From assembly GCF_022026155.1 (NCBI RefSeq), contig NZ_CP085041.1, forward strand, positions 94,306 to 158,305: a DNA stretch of 64,000 nucleotides. The letters are read 5' to 3'. Origin of the DNA: Dissulfurimicrobium hydrothermale. GTDB taxonomy: Bacteria; Desulfobacterota; Dissulfuribacteria; Dissulfuribacterales; Sh68. The first letter of the stretch is position 1. Each line of letters begins with the position of its first letter. The position numbers and the translations under genes are program-made. This document shows, in pieces, positions 46,831 to 56,876 of this stretch. Below the pieces are notes generated by a model, which ran no database searches, was not told where the DNA came from, and saw nothing but the letters and a program-made list of their open reading frames with translations.

Positions 46831-47205
46831 CTAAGGCTCAACGTATGTAACACCTGTCATGGGCGTCTCACAGACCGTCACCCGCAGGAGTCTTACGCCC
46901 TTGAACCCTGAAATGACACCTTTGACCATCTTGTATATATATTCAGCAAGTCTCTCGGAAGACGGATTGTATGCCTTAAATGCAGGATGATCGTTTAGAT
47001 TAGTATGATCCAATCCGGCCAGCACATCGTGTACGGACTTCTTTAGATCACGAAAGTCTATGCCGACGTCTATCTCATTCAGCCCTTCAGCCCCCACCAC
47101 CACCTCTACATCCCAATTATGTCCATGGAGGTGTTCACAATTCCCGGGATAATTTCTGAGGTAATGCGCTGCTGAAAAGTGGGTCTTGATGAATATCTCA
47201 AACAT
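46831..47205 (-). CDS. queD: 6-carboxy-5,6,7,8-tetrahydropterin synthase
   Basis: 124 residues with zinc-binding His residues in FSAAHYLRNY and CEHLHGHNWDVEVVV, the catalytic Cys preceding them (GNCEHLHGH), and PSSERLAEYIY, VCETPMTGVTY. First committed step to queuosine after GTP cyclohydrolase. Paired with queE. Confidence 0.96.
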   Translation of the reverse strand: MFEIFIKTHFSAAHYLRNYPGNCEHLHGHNWDVEVVVGAEGLNEIDVGIDFRDLKKSVHDVLAGLDHTNLNDHPAFKAYNPSSERLAEYIYKMVKGVISGFKGVRLLRVTVCETPMTGVTYVEP

Positions 47206-47227
47206 GCCATTGCCTCCAATACATCGA

Positions 47228-47944
47228 TCAGATCTTCAAACGGTACCTCGGCCCGAATATGGCCGACCCGACACGCACGATAGTAGCGCCTTCTTCTATG
47301 GCCGTTTCAAAGTCGCGCGACATACCCATCGACAGCTCCTTTATAAAGACGCCAGCCTCCTCTGAGACCTTGTCCCTGAGCTCACGAAGCGCCCTAAACC
47401 ATGGCCTTGCATCCTCAGGGTCGTCAGTCCATGGCGTTATGGTCATAAGACCCGAGACGGCAAGGTGTGGAAATGCAGCAAGCCCCTTCAAGAATTCGTC
47501 AAGCCTACCGGGCGGCACGCCGAATTTGGCGACGTCTTCTCCAATATTCACCTGGATGAAAACGGATAGCCTCCTGCCGCTGGCCCTGGCCTTGCTATCG
47601 AGGACACTGGCCAATTTGATGCTATCAAGCGTCTCGATGCAATCAAACAGACCTACAGCCGGCCCTGCCTTATTGGTTTGAAGATGACCTATAAGGTGCC
47701 AACTCACCATTGGGTGACGGCTGGCAAGCAAGCTTATCTTACCCCTTGCCTCATTGACGTAGTTTTCGCCGAAAAGCGTCTGTCCTGCAAGAATCGCCAC
47801 CTCGATTGCATCTGGAGACACGGTTTTCGTCACAGCCATAAGCCTGACATCGCCGGGATCACGCCCGGCCCTCAATGCAGCCTCCGCCGCCCTTGCCGAG
47901 ATCTCCTTAATGCGCCCCGCTATCAATTTATTATCATATGACAT
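47228..47944 (-). CDS. Pyridoxal phosphate homeostasis protein (YggS/PROSC family)
   Basis: 238 residues, single-domain alanine-racemase-like barrel. PLP lysine in LMAVTKTVSPD, then FGENYVNEARGKI, WHLIGHLQTNKA, SGLMTITPW, LSMGMSRDFETAIEEGATIVR (shown in parts: LSMGMSRDFE, EEGATIVRVGSAIFG). PLP carrier/homeostasis role. Operon with aroD upstream and queD downstream. Confidence 0.95.
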   Translation of the reverse strand: MSYDNKLIAGRIKEISARAAEAALRAGRDPGDVRLMAVTKTVSPDAIEVAILAGQTLFGENYVNEARGKISLLASRHPMVSWHLIGHLQTNKAGPAVGLFDCIETLDSIKLASVLDSKARASGRRLSVFIQVNIGEDVAKFGVPPGRLDEFLKGLAAFPHLAVSGLMTITPWTDDPEDARPWFRALRELRDKVSEEAGVFIKELSMGMSRDFETAIEEGATIVRVGSAIFGPRYRLKI

Positions 47945-47985
47945 AATAACAATGAAACCTTGAGACCTCTCTGGATTGCAGAAAC

Positions 47986-48744
47986 CTAAAAGGTCAACTC
48001 AGGCTGGCGGCCCGATAGATAATCAACCATGGCCCTCATCTCTCTTAAGGGTATCTGACCGGGTGCGGTCTCTGCACCGCCCGCCGGTGATGCAAAGGTC
48101 AGATATGAACCGAGGAAGACACACGCAAGCCTGCTCGCCCTGCCCAAAGGCCCCATTGCAAAGGCTATCAAGGGGATGCTGCCCGTCCTCCCCGACGGCC
48201 GCCTGAAATAAAGCGACAGGACACGTCTCACATCGTCCTCAGACCTCGCCATAACCGCTATCTTTGCGATGTCCGCACCTATATCGCACGATTCCTCAAT
48301 AGCCCTTAAAAGGAGGCTGTCGTCCGGGGTGCCGGAAAAGTCGTGAAATGAGGCAATAACCTTACAACCGCAACGCCTGGCCTCTTTCAATATTGACGAA
48401 CGGATGCGAGGCTCGGCCCTTAATTCTATATCAATAAACTCCGCTCCGGATCTTGCAGCTTCGAGCAGTGGTCTCAACCTGTCCGCTTCATCCCCTGAAA
48501 ACCCTCCCCCCTCCCAGAAAGGCCTATTGGTAAAGATAAGCGGCAACGGGCTGTTTTTTATCAGCACCCCTATATCAAGGCGTTTGGTATCTGAAACGGC
48601 ATCAAGCCTTATTTCGGCGAGATCGGCATAGGGGGTGGAGTCCTTAAGCGCCTGTAACATGGCCTCCACTGAAGACCCTGAGAGCGAGACACATATCTTC
48701 GGGCCTATCTTTCTATCAGGGTCCTTCACGCCCAGTCCATACAT
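47986..48744 (-). CDS. aroD: Type I 3-dehydroquinate dehydratase
   Basis: 252 residues, TIM barrel with Schiff-base Lys in GADIAKIAVMA and catalytic His in IASFHDFSGTP; AEIRLDAV near the N-terminus and SRLACVFLGSYLTFASP near the C-terminus. Shikimate pathway step 3. The type I enzyme is less common outside enterics, archaea and some deltaproteobacteria. Confidence 0.94.
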   Translation of the reverse strand: MYGLGVKDPDRKIGPKICVSLSGSSVEAMLQALKDSTPYADLAEIRLDAVSDTKRLDIGVLIKNSPLPLIFTNRPFWEGGGFSGDEADRLRPLLEAARSGAEFIDIELRAEPRIRSSILKEARRCGCKVIASFHDFSGTPDDSLLLRAIEESCDIGADIAKIAVMARSEDDVRRVLSLYFRRPSGRTGSIPLIAFAMGPLGRASRLACVFLGSYLTFASPAGGAETAPGQIPLREMRAMVDYLSGRQPELTF

Positions 48745-48771
48745 AGGATTGGAGCCAACGGGGATGTCATC

Positions 48772-49392
48772 TTAATATGCATCGGCCACCGTGGCCACGC
48801 TGTTCAGATACGCCGAGATGGCCTTGTCATAACGATATGTGACCTCAAAAACCTTCTTTGCAAGCCCAAATCTTGTCGCCAGTGTTGTCGAGCCGCTGTT
48901 GGCCCTCATCTCATCAAGCACTTTCCCATAGTCAGCAGGATCGACCACCACGGTCACATATCTGAAATTCTTGGCGGATGAACGGAGCATGGCCGGGCCG
49001 CCGATGTCTATGTTTTCTATAGCCTCTTCAAGCGTGACGCCAGGTCTGGCCACAGTCTTTTCAAAGGCATAGAGGTTTACGACCACCATATCTATGGGCG
49101 ATATCCCGTTTTCCTCCATCTGACGCACGTGGACGGCATTATCCCGTATGGCGAGGATACCGCCATGAACCCTGGGATGAAGCGTCTTCACCCTCCCATC
49201 CATCATCTCAGGAAAGCCCGTTAGCTCGGATACATCCCGCACGCTGACACCAGCCTCCCGAATCGCCTTGGCTGTACCCCCGGTAGAAATAACATCTACG
49301 CCCATCCTGCCGAGTTCCCCGGCAAACGCCGCAACGCCGGTCTTGTCTGTCACGCTTATTACAGCCCGTCTTATCTTTACCAACATCGCCAT
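48772..49392 (-). CDS. purH: IMP cyclohydrolase, PurH N-terminal domain only
   Basis: 206 residues from ATG 49392. The frame is open further up but only through the tRNA-Pro gene. It is the MGS-like IMP cyclohydrolase domain of Pur[82 protein letters not shown]. The AICAR transformylase domain (about 300 further residues) is absent, ending at a normal stop. A separate transformylase must exist elsewhere, as in some other deltaproteobacteria and archaea. Confidence 0.93.
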   Translation of the reverse strand: MAMLVKIRRAVISVTDKTGVAAFAGELGRMGVDVISTGGTAKAIREAGVSVRDVSELTGFPEMMDGRVKTLHPRVHGGILAIRDNAVHVRQMEENGISPIDMVVVNLYAFEKTVARPGVTLEEAIENIDIGGPAMLRSSAKNFRYVTVVVDPADYGKVLDEMRANSGSTTLATRFGLAKKVFEVTYRYDKAISAYLNSVATVADAY

Positions 49393-49439
49393 CACCGAGA
49401 CCTCTGTCCGAATAAAATCCTGCAATAAAACAATAAAAA

Positions 49440-49516
49440 TGGTCGGGACGAGAGGATTCGAACCTCCGGCCCCAGCGTCCCGAACGCTGTGCTCTACCAG
49501 ACTGAGCCACGTCCCG
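49440..49516 (-). tRNA. tRNA-Pro (anticodon CGG)
   Basis: 77 nt with encoded CCA. Acceptor CGGGACG/CGTCCCG, anticodon stem CAGCG/CGCTG with loop TTCGGGA (anticodon CGG), T arm GGTTCGAATCC. It lies 47 bp upstream of purH in the same direction. Confidence 0.96.
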
Positions 49517-49531
49517 ACCGGAAATGACATT

Positions 49532-49561
49532 TATATAGTCTCCCGAACATATTGTTGTCAA
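49532..49561 (-). promoter_or_regulatory. Sigma-70-type promoter of tRNA-Pro
   Basis: Minus strand TTGACA (49561-49556), 18-bp spacer, TATATA (49537-49532), 16 nt before the tRNA. MITE copy C begins 10 bp further upstream. Confidence 0.65.
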
Positions 49562-49570
49562 CCTGAATGA

Positions 49571-49734
49571 TTGATGGTCTCGTAAAAAGACCTTGTATAG
49601 AATGGCTAAGCAAAAATCTCAAATGCAAGGCGTGAAAATCCTGAGGAATGAGGCGTACCTCCTGTACCTGTACGCCGCAGTGACGAAGGATGCAGCGCAA
49701 CACGGCGGTTGGCGACCTTTTGTGACGCCATCAA
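49571..49734 (+). mobile_element. MITE-like dispersed element, copy C
   Basis: 164 bp, TTGATGGTCTCGTAAAAAGA ... TTTTGTGACGCCATCAA, with the same core as copies A and B. It sits between the tRNA-Pro promoter and the fliK promoter region, without disrupting either. Confidence 0.8.
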
Positions 49735-49837
49735 GGATTGAAAAACATGCCCGCAGCTGGGCAAACATTTCCCTCATGACAACGACAAATTAACAAAATC
49801 TGCCACAACACCTTGATTTTTATAAAAATCACGATTG

Positions 49838-49853
49838 AGGCACAGTTATTGCT
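49838..49853 (+). promoter_or_regulatory. Sigma-54 (-24/-12) promoter of fliK-flgD-flgE
   Basis: GGCAC (49839-49843), exactly 5 nt, TTGCT (49849-49853), matching the sigma-54 consensus. It lies 55 nt before fliK. Sigma-54 control of hook genes is well known. Confidence 0.8.
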
Positions 49854-49907
49854 ATTTAAATTAGCCGAGGGAAAGCCCACCCTTAAAAAAACAAATGGAC
49901 ATACGCC

Positions 49908-51821
49908 ATGCAAATACTGCCACAAGTTCTTGATATCCAGATAGACGCCGTTTCGCCGGGCATAAAATCAGACATCACAGCAATGACATCCAATAGAAGT
50001 GACAGCCCATTTCAAGACCTCCTGAGGACGAATCAAAGGGCTGATACAAAAGTGGCGAACCAGCCATGGGATCAAAACAAAAAGGCTGCATCTTCATCAT
50101 CCCCTATGGCTATGGCCGCTAACCAGCCCTACGGACAAGATGCCGCAAAGTCACCAGACAAAAACGGCCCATCCGAAGCCGGGTCTTCTTCCGGCAAAAT
50201 CCCCAAAGACACAGAGACGGCCCGGACAAACCAAGGTACAGCGGTACAACGGGCTGGAGAAATTGCGGGCAAGACCGATGAGACCAAAAAAGATGATAAG
50301 GCTGATAATGGCTGCATGGATACCACGGACATTATCCTTGCAGCGATCACCATTGGACAGCAGGGTGTAACTGTGAAAAATGTCCAGACAACAGATCATG
50401 TTCAGGGCGGCAACGCCGAACCCGGCATGACAAAGACTGTATCAACAAAAAACGATCCCATCCCCACAGATGCAACATATATACAGGACGATATGCCCTC
50501 AGGTCTGCTGAATGCATCGCCCCTGGCAACACAAGCGGCATCTCTTATGCAACAGCCTGCGGCACAGACATCGGCAAGAGGCCCGGCCAGTCAGAATGTA
50601 TCACAGGAAATAATAAAGATGGCGGCAGACAAACCCTCAATGGAACCACACAATATAACGCCAAAATTACTATCAACAGACGTTGAGTTAGGCGCAATGC
50701 CGTCTATGACCGGTAAAACCAGCCAGGATACCACCCTGATACCGGATAAAGGCGCGGACCAGACACAGCAATCATCATCTCAGACCTCTGCGACATCTCT
50801 CGGCACCGCGCTGCCAGGCAAAGACCCAGCCGCTCAGACAAGCGCAACTAACAGGGTTGACAGGGTTGACAAAAATACAACCTGGTTAATGGACAACCAA
50901 GGTGTTACAAAGGCGGACAAGGCTGCCGTGACCCCGTTGTCCGCGGCAGCGGATGCAACCGGCAGCCACAGACAGATATCCGGACAGGCCAATTTGCAGG
51001 ACACACAGACAGACGGCGCAGCAAATGCGGCAGAAATTGCAGTGCAACCCATTCAAGCCCCAAAAGACCAGAAGATTTCAAGGACGCCTCAAGATACAAA
51101 GGACGCCGCTGCAGCAACTCAATCCGTAACCGACGGCGGCAAGGCGTCTGGGCCAAAGATTGTAGACGCCGGCAACAGGCAAGACGGCGCCTGGATCAAC
51201 ACTGAATCGGACAGCGCTGAAAGGACCGCTAAACCCCAGGATGATAAGACTACAAAGGCCCAGGACCAGACACCCGGCCAACAGTTTGCTGTGGCGGCCA
51301 ACAATGCCGCTGACAACACCTCCAGCGGCGTCACCCACACACACATAGAAATGATAGACAAAAAAGACCTGGCGCAGGTCATTAAAGATCAGGTCTTTTC
51401 AAACCTGAGCGCCGGCGACAAACATGTGGTGCTTCACCTGGACCCACCTGACCTCGGAAAGATAAGGATTGACCTTACCATTACCGGCAATAATGAATTG
51501 AAGGCCACGTTTGCAGCCGATCACCCTGACGTCAGAAACATCATCCAGGGACAGATGGACGGGCTTAAAAGCCATCTTGACCAAAAGGGTTTCAATGTCA
51601 CGCAGCTCAAGGTCGACGGCGGTACCCAGACTAACTTCACCTCCCTTGATCAGGGAGGACAAGGCGACCCAGGCAACTGGGCACAGGAGGTCATCAGGCG
51701 ACCCTTTTCAAGAAATGATACAGGAAAGGATGATATAAACGCCACAACAGACGGCCTTGCACAAAACGCCTCTACGGCCCGGTACGGGACTCAAAACGGT
51801 GGTATCAATCTAATAATATAA
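49908..51821 (+). CDS. fliK: Flagellar hook-length control protein
   Basis: 637 residues. The N-terminal ~480 residues are low-complexity, rich in Gln, Ala, Thr, Asp and Lys, as expected of the secreted ruler part. The conserved C-terminal Flg_hook domain is at about 490-590 (LHLDPPDLGKIRIDLTITG, DVRNIIQGQMDGLKSHLDQK). It measures hook length and triggers the switch in export specificity. First gene of a sigma-54-driven operon with flgD and flgE. Confidence 0.92.
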   Translation: MQILPQVLDIQIDAVSPGIKSDITAMTSNRSDSPFQDLLRTNQRADTKVANQPWDQNKKAASSSSPMAMAANQPYGQDAAKSPDKNGPSEAGSSSGKIPKDTETARTNQGTAVQRAGEIAGKTDETKKDDKADNGCMDTTDIILAAITIGQQGVTVKNVQTTDHVQGGNAEPGMTKTVSTKNDPIPTDATYIQDDMPSGLLNASPLATQAASLMQQPAAQTSARGPASQNVSQEIIKMAADKPSMEPHNITPKLLSTDVELGAMPSMTGKTSQDTTLIPDKGADQTQQSSSQTSATSLGTALPGKDPAAQTSATNRVDRVDKNTTWLMDNQGVTKADKAAVTPLSAAADATGSHRQISGQANLQDTQTDGAANAAEIAVQPIQAPKDQKISRTPQDTKDAAAATQSVTDGGKASGPKIVDAGNRQDGAWINTESDSAERTAKPQDDKTTKAQDQTPGQQFAVAANNAADNTSSGVTHTHIEMIDKKDLAQVIKDQVFSNLSAGDKHVVLHLDPPDLGKIRIDLTITGNNELKATFAADHPDVRNIIQGQMDGLKSHLDQKGFNVTQLKVDGGTQTNFTSLDQGGQGDPGNWAQEVIRRPFSRNDTGKDDINATTDGLAQNASTARYGTQNGGINLII

Positions 51822-51833
51822 AAGAGGTATATT

Positions 51834-52523
51834 ATGACTACAACCGCAACAACTAATATCTCAAATACACAGACGCCGTCAACCACCCAAACACCCAACT
51901 TCGTCGATCCAAATACCCGCACCACGCTCACCAAGGACGACTTCATGAAGCTCTTTGTCACGCAACTGGAGTATCAGGACCCCATGCAGCCGCTTGACAC
52001 CGGACAGATGGCCACCCAGATAGCCCAGCTGAACATGGTGGATCTTATGTACAAAAACAACGACGCCATCAACAAACTGGTGGCAACCGACAATCAGCGC
52101 ATGAAGATCGATGCCATAGGCTATCTCGGCCACGATGTCAGGTACACCGGCAACAAACTCGAGGTCGGCGCCAACGGGCCGAATCCCTTCGATCTAAATC
52201 TGGACAACGCCTGCACATCATGCGTGGTCACTATAAAAGACTCGAACGGGAAGCTTATAAAGAGCTGGGACATGGGCCCGCTAGGCAAGGGTTCGCATCC
52301 GCTCAATTGGGACGGGACAGATGCGACCGGGGCGAAGGTGCCAGCCGGGGACTATACGGTCACAGTCGATGCAAAGGACGACAAGGGCAACGCCGTAAAC
52401 GTTACCACCCTGACCACGGGCACAGTCTCGGCTATAAGCTATCAGGCGGACGGGACGCCGCAGTTCAATATCAAAAACGGCCCCACGATATCCATAAACG
52501 ACATCCAGACAATAAATGGTTAA
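51834..52523 (+). CDS. flgD: Flagellar hook-assembly scaffold protein
   Basis: 229 residues with the N-terminal export/assembly block (LTKDDFMKLFVTQLEYQDPM, QPLDTGQMATQIAQLNMVD) and the C-terminal FlgD Ig/Tudor-like part (GSHPLNWDGTDATGAKVPAG). FlgD caps the growing hook. Ribosome site AGAGGT before ATG 51834. Confidence 0.95.
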   Translation: MTTTATTNISNTQTPSTTQTPNFVDPNTRTTLTKDDFMKLFVTQLEYQDPMQPLDTGQMATQIAQLNMVDLMYKNNDAINKLVATDNQRMKIDAIGYLGHDVRYTGNKLEVGANGPNPFDLNLDNACTSCVVTIKDSNGKLIKSWDMGPLGKGSHPLNWDGTDATGAKVPAGDYTVTVDAKDDKGNAVNVTTLTTGTVSAISYQADGTPQFNIKNGPTISINDIQTING

Positions 52524-52544
52524 AAATAAAAAAGGAGATGCAAG

Positions 52545-54035
52545 ATGTCACTTACAAGTTCACTTTATTCAGGGGTAAACGGGCTGACGATCTTCGGTAA
52601 TGCCATGCAGGTCATAGGAGACAACATATCAAACGTAAATACCACGGGCTTCAAGGCCTCCCGCGCCACCTTCCAGGACATCATGGCCCAATCCATAAAT
52701 ACCGCCCGAGGCGGCTCTCAAGTAGGCAGAGGGGCAGCCATGGCTGACGTCGCACCGATATTCCAGCAAGGATCGTTCGAGAGTACGTCCTCGCCAACAG
52801 ATCTTGCAATCGCGGGAAACGGCTTCTTCGTGGTCAAAAACCCAAACACCGGCAACACCTACTACACAAGGGCCGGCCAGTTCAGGACGGATCAATACGG
52901 CAACCTCGTAAACCCGGCGGGCATGAGGGTTCAAGGCTGGAAGATGGACCCGGATAAGGCCCAGATAGTTGGCGCGCCTACCGATATAAAGATATCGAGC
53001 ACCTCCCCGCCGGTTGCAACCAAAAAGACGACTGTGGCCGTCAACCTGGACAGCACCACGGTCGGCCCGTCGCCAAGCCCCCTCACATGGGACGGAAGCG
53101 GCACCCCTGCCGACCCAAACGGAAAGATGGCGCAGGGCACCAATTATCAATACAGCACCAGTCTGAACGTCTATGACAGCCTTGGAAACACCCATACAAT
53201 AACGATATACTTCGACAAAGCCGACACCACTGCGGACGGCAAATGGAACTTCCTGGTCGCAATGAACCCTAATGAAGACCAGAGCGGCGACACCACTGCA
53301 ACCAGGGGTGAACTCATGGAGGGCCAAATCACGTTCAACGCCCAGGGCAACATAGACAGTTCAAATACGAGCATCACCATAACCGGCCTGCGTGATGATA
53401 CTGGCACATGGAACACATCACCCACTATTGACCAATACATGGATACAAATGGATATCTCAAATTCAACGCCTATTTCCTGCCGAAGACCACTGGCGGTAC
53501 GACGGATCCAGCGCTCCAGACCATAGATCTGGACCTCGGCACCCAGGCGCAGGTTACGACCGGCGGCACCACTCCGGCCGTAACTGCGATAGACAAATGG
53601 AACACCGAGGCGATCACCACGACCCAGTACGCCGCACGGTCTAGCACCATATTTTACGACCAGGACGGCTTCGCCTCCGGATTTCTTGAGACACTGAGCG
53701 TGGATAACGATGGAAAGATCTCGGGCAGTTACTCAAACGGGCGTATTGTTCCGCTAGCGCAGCTGGAACTTGCCCGCTTCAACAGCCCGACCGATCTATC
53801 CAAGGCTGGCGGAAACCTCTGGCAGCAGACCACCGCATCAGGCGCGCCGATCACAGGCCCGCCGAATACAAATGGCCTCGGGTCAGTCACAGCCAACGCA
53901 CTTGAACAATCCACCGTGGACATCGGCACTGAGTTCGTCAGGCTCATTACCACACAGAGGGCGTTTCAGGCGAACTCAAAACTGATAACCACCACCGACC
54001 AGATGTTGAGCGAGCTCCTGAATATGAAACAATAG
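52545..54035 (+). CDS. flgE: Flagellar hook protein
   Basis: 496 residues. N-terminal rod motif (YSGVNGLTIFGNAMQVIGDN, ISNVNTTGFKASRATFQD), central variable domains, and C-terminal helix (VDIGTEFVRLITTQRAFQAN, SKLITTTDQMLSELLNMKQ). AAAGGAGA ribosome site. Last in the fliK-flgD-flgE operon; terminator at 54168. Confidence 0.97.
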   Translation: MSLTSSLYSGVNGLTIFGNAMQVIGDNISNVNTTGFKASRATFQDIMAQSINTARGGSQVGRGAAMADVAPIFQQGSFESTSSPTDLAIAGNGFFVVKNPNTGNTYYTRAGQFRTDQYGNLVNPAGMRVQGWKMDPDKAQIVGAPTDIKISSTSPPVATKKTTVAVNLDSTTVGPSPSPLTWDGSGTPADPNGKMAQGTNYQYSTSLNVYDSLGNTHTITIYFDKADTTADGKWNFLVAMNPNEDQSGDTTATRGELMEGQITFNAQGNIDSSNTSITITGLRDDTGTWNTSPTIDQYMDTNGYLKFNAYFLPKTTGGTTDPALQTIDLDLGTQAQVTTGGTTPAVTAIDKWNTEAITTTQYAARSSTIFYDQDGFASGFLETLSVDNDGKISGSYSNGRIVPLAQLELARFNSPTDLSKAGGNLWQQTTASGAPITGPPNTNGLGSVTANALEQSTVDIGTEFVRLITTQRAFQANSKLITTTDQMLSELLNMKQ

Positions 54036-54167
54036 TAATCAGCCACGAAAAGCCACACATTCCCTTCCCCCTTGATGCTGAGGCAGGGAACGCTACCTCC
54101 AGCGTATTCCTCTCTCTTCTTTGATGAAGAGGACCAGGGCGAGGGTGAAATAAGATCTCATTTTTTT

Positions 54168-54195
54168 GGCCCCTCTTTCATCGAGGGGCCTTTTT
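54168..54195 (+). terminator. Rho-independent terminator after flgE
   Basis: GGCCCCTC (54168-54175), loop, GAGGGGCC (54183-54190), T5 (54191-54195). The rest of 54036-54296 shows no gene. Confidence 0.85.
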
Positions 54196-54296
54196 ATCCT
54201 TGAAATCCACATGTTTTTTGGCTAAAAGTATTCTTTTAATGCCTAAAGGTAAGAATAAAACCTGCCAGACGCAGGGGTCTTTTATGGGAGAATACC

Positions 54297-56876
54297 ATGC
54301 CGAAAGGTCTAAAATGGAAATTTTTACTGGTCGCCGCACTTACAATCATATCAGCGCTCATTGTCTATCCGTCCTTCTCGAACAACGTCCCTGACTGGTT
54401 TAAAAAATACCTCTATAGCGAAGGGTTGAAGCTGGGGCTTGATCTCCAGGGCGGCATGTATCTCACGCTACAGGTGGATGTGGACCAGGCGGTCAAAAAC
54501 GCCGCGGAACTCGCGGCAAAAGACCTGAAAGACACCCTTGGGCGGAAACAGATCACGGTCGTGATGAAACAGACTGCAAAGCCGGGTGAAATAACGTATC
54601 TGCTTCCAAATGCCGAGTCCCTTGCCAGAGTGGAGGCCATAATCAAGGAGGAATTTCCAAACCTCCGGATAACAGGGGAAAGGCAGGAGGGAAACTTCCC
54701 TGAGATCAGCATAGGCCTCTCGGCCCATGAGGAAAAATTCATCAGGGACAACGCGGTCGACCAGTCCCTTGAGATCATACGCAACCGGATCGACCAGTTC
54801 GGCGTTGCGGAACCGGTCATCGTAAGACAAGGGTCGCAAAATATAGTAGTGCAGCTCCCCGGCGTAAAGGACCCGAAAAGGGCCATAAATCTCATCGGAC
54901 AGACTGCGCAGCTAGAGTTCAAGTTGGTGGACGATGAAAACAGCGCAGGGCTCGACAGACTCGTAAGAGAAGCGGTCGAGTCAGGGAGGCTCTCACCTGA
55001 CTACGATACGAAGGCCTTAAATGATGCACTCAAGAACGAAATCCCGAAGGATGACGAGGTCGTAGTCCTGAAGGAAAGGGAGTTCCAAGAGGAAAGAGAG
55101 AGGAAAAGACCTCTACTTGTCAAAGCGAAGGCGGTGATGACAGGGGATGCGGTAAAGACGGCCAGGGTGCGCGTAGGGGGACAATTCAACGAACCCTATG
55201 TCGAGCTCGAACTCACTGATCGCGGGGCCAGGCTCTTCGAGAAGATAACGGGGAACAACGTAGGCAAACGCCTTGCGATCATCCTGGATGGCGTTGCGCG
55301 CTCGGCCCCTGTGATCAGGGAGAGGATAGCTGGAGGGAGCGCACAGATCACCGGTTCCTTCACCTACGAAGAGGCATCCGACCTCGCTATCGTCTTGAGG
55401 GCCGGCGCCCTCCCAGCGCCGGTGCACATCATCCAAAATGTCACCGTGGGGCCGTCGCTCGGCAAGGACTCCATACAAAAGGGGATAACGGCAGGACTTA
55501 TCGGTGCGGCCATGGTCATCATGCTCATGCTGATTTACTACAGGCTCTCCGGCCTCATCGCAGACGTGGCGGCTGTCATGAACATACTCTTTCTGATGGC
55601 CGTCCTTTCCCTCCTGCATGCGACACTGACGTTGCCCGGCATTGCTGGTATCATACTCACCATAGGCATGGGTGTTGACTCAAACGTCCTCATATTTGAA
55701 CGGATGAGGGAGGAGCGGGCGTTGGGCAGACCGCTCAAGGCCTTTATAGACGGCGGCTATGACAAGGCATTCTGGACCATCGTCGACGCACACGTGACCA
55801 CACTCATAACCGCCTTCGCCCTGTTTCTCTTCGGGACCGGCCCGATCAAAGGCTTTGCTGTCACGCTCTCGGCAGGCATCATCATAAACCTCTTCACAGC
55901 CATCTTCGGGACAAGGATCGTCTATGACTTCATCATCGCCAAAAACGCCATAAAGGACATACGGTTCCTGAGGATCATAAAAGACACGAATATTGATTTT
56001 ATCGGCAGACGCAATATCACATTCGTCATATCAGGGGTGCTTGTCGCCCTCGGACTCCTGGCCTTTGTGCAGATTATGAGGGGGGATGCCAACCTAGGCG
56101 TCGACTTCGCCGGTGGGACCATGATCCAGTACAAGGCGGACAGGCCCTTCAGGCTCGATCAGGTGCGCCAAGCCATGGAAAGCGCCGACGTAAAGGACTA
56201 TACGCTTCAGGATGTCCCGAGTGAAAACGTGCTCATAGTCGAGGTCAAAAAATCCATGACAAGGGTGGAAAGCATCGAGGAAAAGGTCACAAACGCCCTT
56301 TCAAGGGGCGTTACCGGTACAAGGTTCACGGTTGAGAGTAAGTCCGAGATAGGCTCGACCGTAAGCCGCGACCTGAGAAACAAGGCCCTTGTCGCCATAG
56401 CCATCTCGCTTGCAGGAATCCTGGTCTATCTGGCGTTCAGGTTCGATTTCAGCTTCGGCGTCGCGGCCGCTATAGCCACCTTTCATGATGTCCTGGCCGT
56501 CCTCGGCGTCCTATATCTTCTTGGCAACGAGATAACGCTCCTGATAGTCACCGCGCTTCTCACCCTTGCCGGCTACTCTCTTACGGACACGGTCGTTGTC
56601 TTTGACAGGATCAGGGAGAGTATTAAACGCTATCCGAAGCTGACCTTTGCTGAGATGATCAACAAGAGCGTAAACGAGATGCTCGGACGGACGATCATGG
56701 CCTCAGGGACCACACTCCTCGTCACCATAAGCCTCTTCTTCTTCGGCGGCGTCGTGATCCACAGCTTCGCCCTTGCGCTCATGATGGGTGTAATCGTCGG
56801 GACATACTCATCGGTCTTTGTGGCAAGCCCAATTGTATATCTATGGCACAAGGGCCAGGCCCCCCTTAGAAAATAA
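54297..56876 (+). CDS. secDF: Fused protein translocase subunits SecD and SecF
   Basis: 859 residues in one frame. The SecD half (1 to ~545) has the signature KLGLDLQGGMYLTLQVDVD, P1-type periplasmic domain, and helices with GMGVDSNVLIFERMREE. The SecF half (~555-859) has LGVDFAGGTMIQYK and LTDTVVVFDRIRES. Each half contributes six helices; SecDF uses the proton gradient to pull proteins through SecYEG. Most deltaproteobacteria have separate secD and secF. No yajC precedes it. murA starts immediately after the stop. Confidence 0.95.
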   Translation: MPKGLKWKFLLVAALTIISALIVYPSFSNNVPDWFKKYLYSEGLKLGLDLQGGMYLTLQVDVDQAVKNAAELAAKDLKDTLGRKQITVVMKQTAKPGEITYLLPNAESLARVEAIIKEEFPNLRITGERQEGNFPEISIGLSAHEEKFIRDNAVDQSLEIIRNRIDQFGVAEPVIVRQGSQNIVVQLPGVKDPKRAINLIGQTAQLEFKLVDDENSAGLDRLVREAVESGRLSPDYDTKALNDALKNEIPKDDEVVVLKEREFQEERERKRPLLVKAKAVMTGDAVKTARVRVGGQFNEPYVELELTDRGARLFEKITGNNVGKRLAIILDGVARSAPVIRERIAGGSAQITGSFTYEEASDLAIVLRAGALPAPVHIIQNVTVGPSLGKDSIQKGITAGLIGAAMVIMLMLIYYRLSGLIADVAAVMNILFLMAVLSLLHATLTLPGIAGIILTIGMGVDSNVLIFERMREERALGRPLKAFIDGGYDKAFWTIVDAHVTTLITAFALFLFGTGPIKGFAVTLSAGIIINLFTAIFGTRIVYDFIIAKNAIKDIRFLRIIKDTNIDFIGRRNITFVISGVLVALGLLAFVQIMRGDANLGVDFAGGTMIQYKADRPFRLDQVRQAMESADVKDYTLQDVPSENVLIVEVKKSMTRVESIEEKVTNALSRGVTGTRFTVESKSEIGSTVSRDLRNKALVAIAISLAGILVYLAFRFDFSFGVAAAIATFHDVLAVLGVLYLLGNEITLLIVTALLTLAGYSLTDTVVVFDRIRESIKRYPKLTFAEMINKSVNEMLGRTIMASGTTLLVTISLFFFGGVVIHSFALALMMGVIVGTYSSVFVASPIVYLWHKGQAPLRK

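Noticed and set aside
49393..49530. N-terminal extension of PurH
   Set aside because: The upstream open frame runs through the tRNA-Pro gene; homology starts at 49392.
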